NCBI GenBank assembly: GCA_026184295.1
Contig: JAHCJK010000017.1
Coordinates: 1 to 56,175 of the forward strand
Reading direction: 5' to 3'
Source: Planctomycetota bacterium
Lineage (GTDB): Bacteria > Planctomycetota > SZUA-567 > H5-PLA8
Length of the DNA stretch: 56,175 nt
Below, in pieces: positions 25,626 through 34,326 of this stretch; the stretch's first letter is position 1; each line of letters opens with the position of its first letter. Under the pieces are notes generated by a model. It had not been told where the DNA came from. It worked only from the letters and a program-made list of their open reading frames with translations, and did no database searches. Made by a program: the position numbers and the translations under genes.

Positions 25626-26450
25626 ATGAGTCGAATGGCTCCGCTTGTTTTCCTTCTCCTGCTTTCGACGATGGCAGGCGCGGCCGAGGATGCGGCCAAG
25701 GGTGAGGCGCCGTCCGTCCGGCTTCCCGTGGCGTCCAAGTACTTCGCGAACGTTCAGGATGGATACGAGTCGGCGGAAGAGCAGGAGGAACTCGTCAACA
25801 TCCCGCTCGAAGCAATGGGCGATATTCTTGCGACGCTAAAAGCGGCCACTCCAAAGCAAATCGAAGATGCAGTGACACCCGACGTCACCTTTAAAATGTT
25901 GATGAAGGAACCGTCCAAATACCGCGGCATGGTGGTGCAACTGGCGGGGGTACTCCGGTTTCTGCGCAAAGTCGGCATTGAGAACAATGCTTCGGGCGTG
26001 ACCCAGGCATGGGAAGGGCAGGTTTCCAACGCTGAAGGAAACATCACTACCTTCATTTCATTGGAGGCGCTGCCCGAAAATCTCGCGATCGGACACGGCG
26101 TTCGCCTTTCCGGCGTCTTCCTAAAACGGCACGGCTACCTCAACCGCGAGCCCGGGGAGAAACTCACGATTTGTCCGCTCATGTTCGTTCAACACGTCGA
26201 GCCCTGGTCCGAATTGCGCCACGGCTCTGGTGGCCCCAGCGCACCGGTCAGTTTCTCGATCCTGGAAGCGCTGCTCTCGATTTTCGCTCTGATCGTGCTG
26301 GTTGCGGTTTTCTATGGGCGTTCGATGAAAAAGGCGCAGACGGCCAATGTTTTTTCGAAAAAGAAGGAACGGCTCGCGCCGAAGCAGGGCGTCTTCCCCA
26401 AACCTGAAGCGCCGAAGCCCGCGCCCGGGACCGATTCGGGCAAGGCATGA
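25626..26450 (+). CDS. Exported OB-like membrane protein of the ExbB/ExbD cluster
   Basis: A 274-residue protein. It has a signal peptide (LVFLLLLSTMAGAAEDAA), then residues about 85-190 with YRGMVVQLAGVLRF, EGQVSNAEGNITTFISLE and GHGVRLSGVFLKRHGYL, a beta-rich pattern like OB-fold domains. This pattern is common beside ExbB genes in planctomycetes. A membrane span follows near residue 215-235 (LEALLSIFALIVLVAVFYG), then a Lys/Pro-rich cytoplasmic tail. Its stop overlaps the next start by ATGA. Role unknown; position suggests a structural partner of the channel complex. Confidence 0.7.
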   Translation: MSRMAPLVFLLLLSTMAGAAEDAAKGEAPSVRLPVASKYFANVQDGYESAEEQEELVNIPLEAMGDILATLKAATPKQIEDAVTPDVTFKMLMKEPSKYRGMVVQLAGVLRFLRKVGIENNASGVTQAWEGQVSNAEGNITTFISLEALPENLAIGHGVRLSGVFLKRHGYLNREPGEKLTICPLMFVQHVEPWSELRHGSGGPSAPVSFSILEALLSIFALIVLVAVFYGRSMKKAQTANVFSKKKERLAPKQGVFPKPEAPKPAPGTDSGKA

Positions 26451-27175
26451 GCTCCAAGCACGCCTCAACAGCCTCGCAGGTTCCGGAGGCGCATCCAACG
26501 GCGAAGTTGAACGGGGGCAGTCCCAATCGGGAGCGCGCGTGGGATCGGTTGAGCAAACCCGATCCGGTCAGCAAGAGGCTTGGCTGGCTGCTGGTCATCG
26601 CATCAACCACCGCCGTGGTCGTGTTGGGTCTCTTCATCTTCATCCTTGATTCGGTTTCGGTCCAGGTGGATAACGGACCGGTGGCACTGGGGCAAGCCTA
26701 CCTCAACAACGACGTGAATTTCCGCATCAGCCCGCCCATTAACTGGACGGTGGATGATCATTTCGGAGACGCGTCGGTAGCGATCAAAGGGCCGCAGGAA
26801 CGCGGGATGTCGCCGCTGATCCTCGTCGCGATGGAGATTGCGCCCGGGCGTCTGCAATCTTACCTGGAAGAGCATAAACGCCGGCTCTCTCGGCAGGATC
26901 CGACATTGCAGTGGCTATCTGACGAGGACACCTGGATCGACGGTTGCCACGTCGAACGGCTGGAGTACGAGTGCGATGTGGAGGTACAGGAAGGCAAGCC
27001 GAAGGTGCGGGTTCATGCGTTGCAGTACATCTTCGACAACAAACCGCGCTTCTATCGTGTCACCTGCTTTGTCAGTGCCACCCTCTATGAGCGCTACCGG
27101 GCAAAATTCCAGGCCTGCGCCGAAAGCTTCGCGCGCACGCCCCTTGTTACACCATTTCCAAGCCAGCTTAAGTAA
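26447..27175 (+). CDS. Single-pass membrane protein with DcrB/PsbP-like outer domain
   Basis: A 242-residue protein: polar cytoplasmic N-terminus, one span near residues 45-68 (RLGWLLVIASTTAVVVLGLF), then an extracytoplasmic domain with NNDVNFRISPPINWTVDD and an end CFVSATLYERYRAKFQACAE, a pattern reminiscent of the DcrB/PsbP (DUF1795) fold. The similarity is by eye and tentative. ATGA overlap with the preceding gene shows translational coupling. It is the last gene of the ExbB/ExbD cluster. Confidence 0.65.
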   Translation: MSSKHASTASQVPEAHPTAKLNGGSPNRERAWDRLSKPDPVSKRLGWLLVIASTTAVVVLGLFIFILDSVSVQVDNGPVALGQAYLNNDVNFRISPPINWTVDDHFGDASVAIKGPQERGMSPLILVAMEIAPGRLQSYLEEHKRRLSRQDPTLQWLSDEDTWIDGCHVERLEYECDVEVQEGKPKVRVHALQYIFDNKPRFYRVTCFVSATLYERYRAKFQACAESFARTPLVTPFPSQLK

Positions 27176-27287
27176 TGCGGGTATGCCCGAACCGTCCCAG
27201 CGCGAACCGTGAAGCGGATGGTTTAAAGCTAAGCCTGACATGGAGATGGCCGTTTGATTGTGTCGCGGAAATGGCGATTTCAGGAGA

Positions 27288-27365
27288 TGGGGTGGCTGAG
27301 CGGACTCGAACCGCCAACATCCAGATCCACAGTCTGGTGCTCTAACCAGTTGAGCTACAGCCACC
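27288..27365 (-). tRNA. tRNA-His (anticodon GTG), CCA encoded
   Basis: The minus strand folds as a full cloverleaf: acceptor GTGGCTG/CAGCCAC, D-arm TAGCTCAACTGGTTAGAGC, anticodon arm CAGACTGTGGATCTG with GTG, T-arm GCGGTTCGAGTCCGC, discriminator C and encoded CCA (27288-27290). Position 27365 supplies the extra 5' G(-1) that marks tRNA-His, pairing with C73. Confidence 0.96.
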
Positions 27366-27625
27366 ACAAATCACGGCAGGCTTTCGGGGTACGTCGTTTC
27401 CGAAAGGACTACTACCAATACGCGCTCCCCTGCGCAGTTTCAAGTCGAGAAGGCCACTCTCCTTTATATAGGTAACGGGCCGGGCGGCTCAGCTGGACAG
27501 GCGCTTGGCGATCCATGCGGGCCGGGATACCGACCGTTCCTGATTCCGCACCTCGCGCGGGCCCGGTGCTCTTGCATTGCGGAGGGTCTTCACGAAGACT
27601 AGGGCATCTCCGGGGGCGGAGCTGC

Positions 27626-29161
27626 ATGAAGCGCGTTTCGAGTCTCGTGTCGGTGGACGGGCGCACGCTGACGTGGCGGCAGGTCGTCGAGGCCGCGCGC
27701 TACGGCGTGCCGGCGCGGCTGGCACCCGCCGCGCGTTCACGGATGGAAGCCTCCCGCAAGACCGTGGACGAATACCTGCGCGCGGGCGATGTTGTGTACG
27801 GCGTGACGACGGGCTTCGGCAAGTTCGCCAACGTCCACATCGAACCTGCGCACCGGCGCGAACTCCAGATCAATCTGATCCGCTCGCACGCCGCGGGCGT
27901 GGGCGAACCTTTCGACGAAGAGACCGTGCGCGCGATGCTGCTGCTGCGCGCGCAGGCGCTGGCGGTGGGCGCGAGCGGCGTGCGCCCGGCACTCGCCGAG
28001 ACCCTCCTGGAGATGCTCAACAAGGGCGTGCACCCGGTCGTTCCGCAGATCGGCAGCCTGGGCGCCTCCGGCGATCTCGCGCCGCTCGCGCATCTGGCTC
28101 TGGTGGCCATCGGAGAAGGGGAGGCCGTCTACCGCGGGCGGCGCATGCCGGGCAGGCGCGCGCTCAAGGCCGCGCGCATCGCGCCGCTGCGGCTCGAAGC
28201 CAAGGAAGGCCTGGCGCTCCTGAACGGCACGCAGGCGATGTGCGCGGTCGCGAGCCTGGCCGTGGAAGACGCCTGGGCCTGCGCGAAACTCGCCGACATC
28301 GCCGGTGCGATGTCCATCGACGCGACGCTTTCCAGCCGTACGCCCAGCGATCCCGCGATCCACGACCTGCGGCCGTACCCGGGCGCGAAGGCTTCCGCGA
28401 AGAACATCCGCACGCTCCTGCGCGGGAGCAAGATCGTCCATTCGCACGCGCACTGCGCGCGGGTGCAGGATCCGTACAGCCTGCGCTGCATGCCGCAGGT
28501 GCACGGCGCGGCGCGCGACGCGGTCCACCACGTTGAGGATATGCTCGCGATCGAATTGAACGCCGCGACCGACAACCCGCTGGTGCTCGGCGATGGGCGG
28601 GTGCTGAGCGGCGGGAACTTTCACGGGCAGCCGATTGCGATCCGCATGGACTATCTGGCGCTCGCGCTGCACGAACTCGGCAGCATCAGCGAACGCCGCG
28701 TGGACTGGATCATGAATCCCAACCTGACCGACCTGCACGCGTTTCTCGCGCCTGAAGAAGGCTTGAACAGCGGCTACATGATCGCGCAGTACACGTCGGC
28801 GGCGCTGGTGAGCGAAAACAAAACGCTTTGCGGGCCGTCGAGCGCCGATTCGATTCCGGTCAGCGGCAATCAGGAAGACCACGTGAGCATGGGGATGACG
28901 GCGGCGCGGCGCGCGCGGATGGTGCTGGAAAACCTCCGCACGATCCTGTCCATCGAACTGCTCTGCGCCGCGCAGGCCGTGGACCTGCGCAAACTGCCCA
29001 CCGGCGCGGGGCTCCGCCCGGTGCTCGAGACGCTGCGCCGCAAGGTCCCGCCGCTGCGGCGCGATCGCGTCGTCTCGGCCGACATCGCCGCCGTGCGCGA
29101 AATGATCGTGGACGGTTCGCTGCTGCGCGCCGCCGAACTGGCCGTCGGGCGGCTTTCGTGA
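27626..29161 (+). CDS. hutH: Histidine ammonia-lyase
   Basis: A 511-residue aromatic amino-acid lyase, of normal length. It deaminates L-histidine to urocanate using the self-formed MIO group. The MIO triad is Ala147-Ser148-Gly149 in GSLGASGDLAPLAHLAL. The N-terminal VVYGVTTGFGKFANV loop is conserved. The selectivity pair in LQINLIRSHAAGVG is Ser-His, the histidine-type signature, rather than His-Leu (tyrosine) or Phe-Leu (phenylalanine). ATG 27626 follows GCGGAG. There are no hutU, hutI or hutG genes nearby, so the pathway must be completed elsewhere. It lies 260 bp from tRNA-His and is convergent with the peptidase gene, leaving a 4-bp gap. Confidence 0.92.
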   Translation: MKRVSSLVSVDGRTLTWRQVVEAARYGVPARLAPAARSRMEASRKTVDEYLRAGDVVYGVTTGFGKFANVHIEPAHRRELQINLIRSHAAGVGEPFDEETVRAMLLLRAQALAVGASGVRPALAETLLEMLNKGVHPVVPQIGSLGASGDLAPLAHLALVAIGEGEAVYRGRRMPGRRALKAARIAPLRLEAKEGLALLNGTQAMCAVASLAVEDAWACAKLADIAGAMSIDATLSSRTPSDPAIHDLRPYPGAKASAKNIRTLLRGSKIVHSHAHCARVQDPYSLRCMPQVHGAARDAVHHVEDMLAIELNAATDNPLVLGDGRVLSGGNFHGQPIAIRMDYLALALHELGSISERRVDWIMNPNLTDLHAFLAPEEGLNSGYMIAQYTSAALVSENKTLCGPSSADSIPVSGNQEDHVSMGMTAARRARMVLENLRTILSIELLCAAQAVDLRKLPTGAGLRPVLETLRRKVPPLRRDRVVSADIAAVREMIVDGSLLRAAELAVGRLS

Positions 29162-29165
29162 AGCG

Positions 29166-30701
29166 CTAGTCCTTCTTCGCGCCGAAGACCTTGCGCAGGA
29201 TGTCGCTGGCCTGCCCCGCGGGGTTGGCGCGAATCTTCTGTTCTTCCTCGCTCATTTTCAGGTACAGGCCGTCCACGGCCTTGCGCGTGATGTACGCGTC
29301 GAGGTCGAAGTCGCCCACGAGCGCGCGGCCGGCGAAGCCCGCCTTCTTGATCAAATCCTTGTAGGACTTGGTCGCGCCCGCGTCGCTGGTGGCCTTGCTG
29401 ACCAGCGGGAGCAGTTTTTCCTGCAGCGAGGCGTCGCAGGTCTTGATGAAGTACTGGGTCGCTTCGTCCTTCTTGCCCTTGGCGATGCCGCGCGCGTCGG
29501 TGACCGTCAGGCTGGCGATGGCGGTGGCGAGGATATCGGCGGTGGCGGGCGCGGCTTTTTCGGCGGCGCGGTTCATGTTTTCGATGAATTCGTCGGCCTG
29601 CTTGCCCTTGCCGACCATGCGCACCATCTTTTCCAGGTCCTTCAGCTTCTCAGGCATCAGCACTTTGACGGCTTCGTCCTTGAAGTAGCCGTCGGCCTTG
29701 CCGAGCTTCGCGATGGCGTTCTTCATGCCGGTGGAAAGCGCTTCCTGCAGGCCCTTGCGGATTTCGGCCTCGGCCAGCGAGGAGAGGCTGAACGATTCGG
29801 CCTTGGTCGCGGCCGGAGCAGGCGCGGGCGCGGCGGGATTCGGCGCAACGGTGGAAGCCGTCGTCGCGGAGGACTGCGTGGAGAGGTCCACGGCCTGGAT
29901 GCCGGCGGGCAGCTTCGCGCCCGCGCCCATGCGCACGGAACCCGCGTAGAGCTTCTGCGCTTCGGGCTGCGCCTTTTCCAGACGCGTGATGCGCTCTTCG
30001 TCCGACGGATGCGTGCTCAAAAAGGCCGGCGTGCCGCTCTTGCCTTTGGAGGCGAAGCGCTTCCAGAAATTGGGCGCCTCGGCGGGGTCGTATCCGGCCT
30101 TGGCCATGTAAAAGAGGCCTTCGGCGTCGGCTTCGTTCTCGTGCTTGCGGCTATACGGGAGCAGGATGCCAAGCTGCGTGGAGGCGTCGTAGGCGCCCAT
30201 CGCCACGGTGGAGGTGAGCGTGCTGACGCCGCGGGCCTTCAGGAGTTCGTTCATGCTCGAGCCGATGAAATCGACGACGGCCGCCTGGGTCATGCGCTGC
30301 CCGCCGTGGCGCAGGATCGCGTGGGCGACTTCGTGGCCGAGCACCGTGGCCAGGCCGGCCTCGTTCTGGCAGTAGGGCAGGATGCCGGTGTAGACGGCGA
30401 TCTTGCCGCCCGGCAGGCAGAAGGCGTTGATCGTCGGCGATTCGAGCACCGCGATCTCGTACTTGAAGCCCTTGTCCGGCGCCGCGGCGATGATGCGCCC
30501 GGCCACGCGTTCGACGAAGGCGACGATCTCCTTGTTCTTGCAAACCTTTTCTTTCTGCAGAATCTCGCGGTAGGTGTCCTCGCCCATCTTGTTTTCCTGC
30601 TCGGCCGAAGTGAGCGTAAGCGGTTCCGAGGCGGCAGGCGCGCGGAGCGGCACGCAGGCGGCGATGGCCAGGGTCAGAACTAGAATCGAGCGGCGGAGCA
30701 T
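29166..30701 (-). CDS. M48-type metallopeptidase lipoprotein fused to DUF4197 domain
   Basis: A 511-residue lipoprotein (lipobox I-A-A-C, Cys16). Residues about 30-255 are a BepA/LoiP-type M48 peptidase with zinc motif LGHEVAHAILRH (HEVAH 123-127), third-ligand region ENEADAEGLFYMAKAGYDP and the STHPSDEERI end motif. After a Pro/Ala-rich linker (270-300), residues about 310-510 match DUF4197 (DGYFKDEAVKVLMPEKLKDL, FDLDAYITRKAVDGLYLKM). Both families normally occur as separate exported proteins. M48 enzymes of this type handle outer-membrane protein quality control. The start is supported by GGGAGGAAG before ATG 30701 and by the promoter at 30735-30763. Confidence 0.9.
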   Translation of the reverse strand: MLRRSILVLTLAIAACVPLRAPAASEPLTLTSAEQENKMGEDTYREILQKEKVCKNKEIVAFVERVAGRIIAAAPDKGFKYEIAVLESPTINAFCLPGGKIAVYTGILPYCQNEAGLATVLGHEVAHAILRHGGQRMTQAAVVDFIGSSMNELLKARGVSTLTSTVAMGAYDASTQLGILLPYSRKHENEADAEGLFYMAKAGYDPAEAPNFWKRFASKGKSGTPAFLSTHPSDEERITRLEKAQPEAQKLYAGSVRMGAGAKLPAGIQAVDLSTQSSATTASTVAPNPAAPAPAPAATKAESFSLSSLAEAEIRKGLQEALSTGMKNAIAKLGKADGYFKDEAVKVLMPEKLKDLEKMVRMVGKGKQADEFIENMNRAAEKAAPATADILATAIASLTVTDARGIAKGKKDEATQYFIKTCDASLQEKLLPLVSKATSDAGATKSYKDLIKKAGFAGRALVGDFDLDAYITRKAVDGLYLKMSEEEQKIRANPAGQASDILRKVFGAKKD

Positions 30702-30734
30702 GGTCTTCCTCCCGTGGTTCGAATGGACGGCGCA

Positions 30735-30763
30735 AGAATAGGGCGATTCGCAGCCAATGCCAA
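30735..30763 (-). promoter_or_regulatory. Sigma-70-type promoter of the M48-DUF4197 gene
   Basis: On the minus strand TTGGCA (30758-30763) and TATTCT (30735-30740) are separated by exactly 17 bp. Transcription would begin near 30728, giving a short leader that contains the GGGAGGAAG ribosome-binding site. Confidence 0.6.
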
Positions 30764-30880
30764 CCGAATCTGGCGGAGCATTTCGCGGCGCCCCGGAGTG
30801 AAGGCCGCGCCCGCGCTAGCGTCCATGGCCTGACGGGATACCATGGGAATTCTTCAAAACTCCAGCTTCAGGGGTCCGTA

Positions 30881-31870
30881 ATGAGCGTCGACGTGCAGCA
30901 GATCAAAGAAGAAGTGGTCAAGTGTTCGGACATCGTCGAACAGGTGAAGCTGGAAGTCCGCAAGGTGCTCGTCGGCCAGGACGAACTGCTCTCGCGGCTG
31001 CTGATCGCGGTGCTGACCGGTGGGCACGTGCTGCTGGAAGGCGTTCCCGGGCTGGCCAAAACGACGGCGATCAAGGCGCTGGCCGGTGCGGTGCAGGCCT
31101 CGTTCAAGCGCATCCAGTTCACGCCCGACCTGCTGCCCGCGGACCTGATCGGCACGCTGATCTACAACCCGCGCGATGGCAACTTCACCACCAAAAAGGG
31201 TCCGATCTTCGCCAACCTGATTCTCGCCGACGAGATCAACCGCGCGCCGTCGAAGGTGCAGTCCGCGCTGCTCGAAGCGATGCAGGAACGCCAGGTAACC
31301 ATCGGCGAGCAGACCTTCCCGCTCGAAGACCCGTTCCTGGTGCTCGCGACGCAGAACCCGATCGAACAGGAAGGCACCTATCCGCTGCCGGAAGCGCAGG
31401 TGGACCGCTTCATGCTCAAGGTCGTCGTCGGTTATCCGAAGAAGGCCGAAGAGCGCAAGGTGATGGACCTTTCGATGAGCGAAACCGCGCGCCCGATCAA
31501 GCCTGTCGTCACGCCCGAACAGATTCGTACGATGCAGGCGCTGGTGCGGCGCATCTACATGGACGACAAGGTCAAGGACTATGTCCTCGAACTCGTCACC
31601 GCCACGCGCGAACCCGCCAAGTACAACCTGGGCGACCTGAAAAACCTGATCGAATTCGGGGCCTCGCCCCGCGCGAGCATCTTCCTGTGTCTCGCGGCGC
31701 AGGCCAATGCGTTTCTTAACGCGCGCGGCTTCGTCACGCCGCAGGACGTAAAGGATATTGCGTACGACGTGCTGCGCCATCGCGTGCTGCTTTCGTACGA
31801 GGCCGAGGCCGAAGAGAAGACCCCCGAGATGGTCGTGAAGCGCATCCTGGACTCGGTGGCGGTCCCCTGA
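30881..31870 (+). CDS. MoxR-family AAA+ ATPase
   Basis: A 329-residue ATPase. Walker A is GVPGLAKT at residues 54-61. Walker B and the following motif read LILADEINRAPSKVQSALLE, then QERQVTIGEQTFPL. Sensor and MoxR-specific segments are LATQNPIEQEGTYPLPEAQ and DRFMLKVVVGYP. MoxR ATPases act as chaperones that load metal or remodel von Willebrand factor A (VWA) proteins and are usually encoded with DUF58 and Bat genes, as here. AGGGG precedes ATG 30881. Its TGA stop overlaps the ATG of the next gene (TGATG), so the glycosyltransferase is translationally coupled to it. Confidence 0.93.
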   Translation: MSVDVQQIKEEVVKCSDIVEQVKLEVRKVLVGQDELLSRLLIAVLTGGHVLLEGVPGLAKTTAIKALAGAVQASFKRIQFTPDLLPADLIGTLIYNPRDGNFTTKKGPIFANLILADEINRAPSKVQSALLEAMQERQVTIGEQTFPLEDPFLVLATQNPIEQEGTYPLPEAQVDRFMLKVVVGYPKKAEERKVMDLSMSETARPIKPVVTPEQIRTMQALVRRIYMDDKVKDYVLELVTATREPAKYNLGDLKNLIEFGASPRASIFLCLAAQANAFLNARGFVTPQDVKDIAYDVLRHRVLLSYEAEAEEKTPEMVVKRILDSVAVP

Positions 31871-33309
31871 TGCCGAACGACGCGGCCGAGAAGACCTCCG
31901 CCGGCCGCTCCCTCTACCTCGGGATGGTGGTTCTCCTGCTCGCGGCGTTCGCGCTGCGGGCGCTTGCGGCCCGCCGGGATTTCTGGTGCGACGAGATCTG
32001 GTCGCTGGCCGCGGCGCTCCAGGCCCCTTCCGCCGGCGCGCTCCTTTCGAACCACAGCGACAACAACCACCTGCTGAACACGCTTTGGATGTACCTCGTC
32101 GGCGACGGCGCGGACGGATTCCTTTACCGCGTGCCCGCGATTCTGGGCGGCGGACTGGCCGTGGCGATGGCGGGAGGGCTCGGCGCGCGCCGCAGCCGAG
32201 CCGAAGCCTTCTTCGCCATGCTGCTGACCGGTGGGGCGTACTTTGCCGTGCATTACGCGTCCGAAGCGCGGGGCTACGGCCTGCTGATGGGCTTCTGCCT
32301 GCTGGCGTACTGGGCGCTGGAGGGCTTCTTCCATTCCGGCCGCGCAGGGTACGCCGCGGTGTTTGCAGCCGCCTGCGTGCTGGGCGTGCTCGCGCACCTG
32401 ACGTTTCTCTACGCCTACCTGGGATTTCTCGCCTGGTCGCTCTATCGAGTTTTTGTCGCGAAGGACGCAAGCCGCGTGACCTTGGCCGGTCTGGCGGGAG
32501 CGCACGGGTTGCCGCTGCTCTTCTTCGCGCTCCTTTATATAGGTTGGGCGCGGCACCTGGAGATCGCCGGAGGCGATCCGGCAGGCGCATGGGCCGTCGT
32601 GGAGGGCGCGAGCGCGCTGGCAGTCGGCGGGCCGGGGGAGGGCGCGGGCCTGCATCTCGCGGCGAGCCTGGCCTTGGCGTTGCTCGTCGCAGGTCTCGCG
32701 AGGATGGTTCGGGAAGATCGCGGCGCGGCGGTGCTCTATGCGACCGTGATCGTGCTCGCGCCGGTCTTCTTCTACGTGCTCAAACCTCCGCCCTATCTGA
32801 CGCCTCGGTACTTTCTGGTGAGCATGCTCTTCGCGTTGCTCCTGTGGGCGCGCCTCCTGGCCAGCGCTTGGGCGGTCGGACGCCTTCCGCGCGCGGCGGC
32901 GGGCGCGCTGTGCCTCCTTTTTCTGGTCGTCAACGGATACCGGACCGCGCAGACCGTGGCGCACGGGCGCGGCGGGTACGACGGAGCCATGACGGCGATC
33001 TACGCGCAAAGCCCCGGGCCCGAGATTCGGCTTGCGAGCGACTTCGACGCGCGCAACGCGAACCTGGTGGCCTACTACGCGCGTCGACAGCCGGTGGCGA
33101 AACACTTCACGTACGTCCCGCAGGACGCGCTGACGCCGGCCGGCGTCGACTGGTTTCTCCTGCATCAGCTCGACGACCCCGCCGCGCCGCCGGACGAGAT
33201 TCGGGATCTGCGCGGCAACGCATACCGGTTCTTCGGAAAATTCGGCTACGCCGACCTGTCCGGCTGGCCGTGGTGGGTCTACAAGCGCGAGCCTGGGGCC
33301 GGTCGGTAG
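31870..33309 (+). CDS. Polytopic glycosyltransferase (GT39/ArnT-like) inside the MoxR-Bat operon
   Basis: A 479-residue membrane protein with about 10-12 hydrophobic helices. The first loop contains RRDFWCDEIWSLAAAL, the acidic D-E motif typical of GT-C polyprenyl-phosphate-sugar transferases. Periplasmic-type segments follow (NHSDNNHLLNTLWMYLVG and YASEARGYGLLM, a PSEARGY-like motif known from this class). It would transfer a sugar from a lipid carrier to an envelope acceptor. The TGATG overlap with moxR, and DUF58 130 bp downstream, place it within the operon, which is not usual. The acceptor is unknown. Confidence 0.8.
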   Translation: MPNDAAEKTSAGRSLYLGMVVLLLAAFALRALAARRDFWCDEIWSLAAALQAPSAGALLSNHSDNNHLLNTLWMYLVGDGADGFLYRVPAILGGGLAVAMAGGLGARRSRAEAFFAMLLTGGAYFAVHYASEARGYGLLMGFCLLAYWALEGFFHSGRAGYAAVFAAACVLGVLAHLTFLYAYLGFLAWSLYRVFVAKDASRVTLAGLAGAHGLPLLFFALLYIGWARHLEIAGGDPAGAWAVVEGASALAVGGPGEGAGLHLAASLALALLVAGLARMVREDRGAAVLYATVIVLAPVFFYVLKPPPYLTPRYFLVSMLFALLLWARLLASAWAVGRLPRAAAGALCLLFLVVNGYRTAQTVAHGRGGYDGAMTAIYAQSPGPEIRLASDFDARNANLVAYYARRQPVAKHFTYVPQDALTPAGVDWFLLHQLDDPAAPPDEIRDLRGNAYRFFGKFGYADLSGWPWWVYKREPGAGR

Positions 33310-33438
33310 GCGTTTCCTTCCGCGGGCTTTTTTGCGCATCCGCGCTACAATCTCCGCGCCTAAGCTCTTGGCGGCCGCGCTTCCCGTGAAGGGGCGAGGG
33401 GCCGCGCGCGTCCAGTAACGGGAATCCACGGGCACAGC

Positions 33439-34326
33439 ATGGCGCAGACCGATATCGCGGCGATCCTGAAGGAAGTCCGGCGGATCCAGATCGTGGCCAA
33501 CCGCCAGGTCAACGACCTGCTCGCGGGCGAATACCAGTCGGCCTTCAAGGGCCGCGGGATGGTCTTCGACGAGGTGCGCGAGTATGTGCCGGGCGACGAG
33601 ATCCGCGCGATCGACTGGAACGTCACCGCGCGCATGGGCCATCCCTACATCAAGCGCTACTGCGAAGAACGCGAACTGACCGTGATGATGGCCGTGGACA
33701 TCTCGGCCTCGGGCATGTTCGGGTCGCGCCGGCTGAGCAAGATCGAGACGGCCGCGCAGGTGGCCGCGGTGCTGATGTTCAGCGCGCTGAAGAACAACGA
33801 CAAAGTCGGCCTGGTGCTCTTTGCGAACGGCGTGCGCCGCTTCGTCCCGCCGCGCAAAGGGCGCTCGCACGTGCTGCGGCTCATCCGCGAGATGCTCGCG
33901 ACGGATCCGGTGCGCGAACCCACCGACATCGGAGCGGCGCTGGAATACCTCGCGCGCGTCCAGCGGCGGCGCGCGGTCGTCTTCGTGCTCAGCGACTTTT
34001 TGGGCGAGGACTGTTCGCGCGCGCTGGCCGTGGCCAACCAGCGGCACGACGTCGTGGCCGTCAGCATCGGCGATCCGCGCGAATACGAGATGCCCGACGT
34101 CGGCTTCGTGACGCTTGAAGACGCCGAGACCGGCGAAATCCTGGAACTCGACACACGCCACGAACAGGTCCGCGCGCTCTTCGCAAAGCAGGCCGCCGGC
34201 CGGCAGGAACGCCTGACCGGACTGCTGCGGCGCTCGGGCATCGACCGCCTGGACATCCGCACCGACCGGCCGTACGGGCAGAGCCTGATGGCGTTCTTCA
34301 AGATGCGGGAGCGGCGCTTCCGATGA
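33439..34326 (+). CDS. DUF58 protein
   Basis: A 295-residue protein of the DUF58 family that accompanies MoxR ATPases. Signatures are GEYQSAFKGRGMVFDEVREY, PGDEIRAIDWNVTARMG and YIKRYCEERELTVMMAVD, the last leading into a VWA-like fold with D-I-S-A-S in place of the D-x-S-x-S metal site. It lacks the N-terminal membrane helices of longer DUF58 proteins. A TACAAT box at 33346-33351 could give an internal promoter. The stop overlaps the next start by ATGA. Confidence 0.92.
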   Translation: MAQTDIAAILKEVRRIQIVANRQVNDLLAGEYQSAFKGRGMVFDEVREYVPGDEIRAIDWNVTARMGHPYIKRYCEERELTVMMAVDISASGMFGSRRLSKIETAAQVAAVLMFSALKNNDKVGLVLFANGVRRFVPPRKGRSHVLRLIREMLATDPVREPTDIGAALEYLARVQRRRAVVFVLSDFLGEDCSRALAVANQRHDVVAVSIGDPREYEMPDVGFVTLEDAETGEILELDTRHEQVRALFAKQAAGRQERLTGLLRRSGIDRLDIRTDRPYGQSLMAFFKMRERRFR

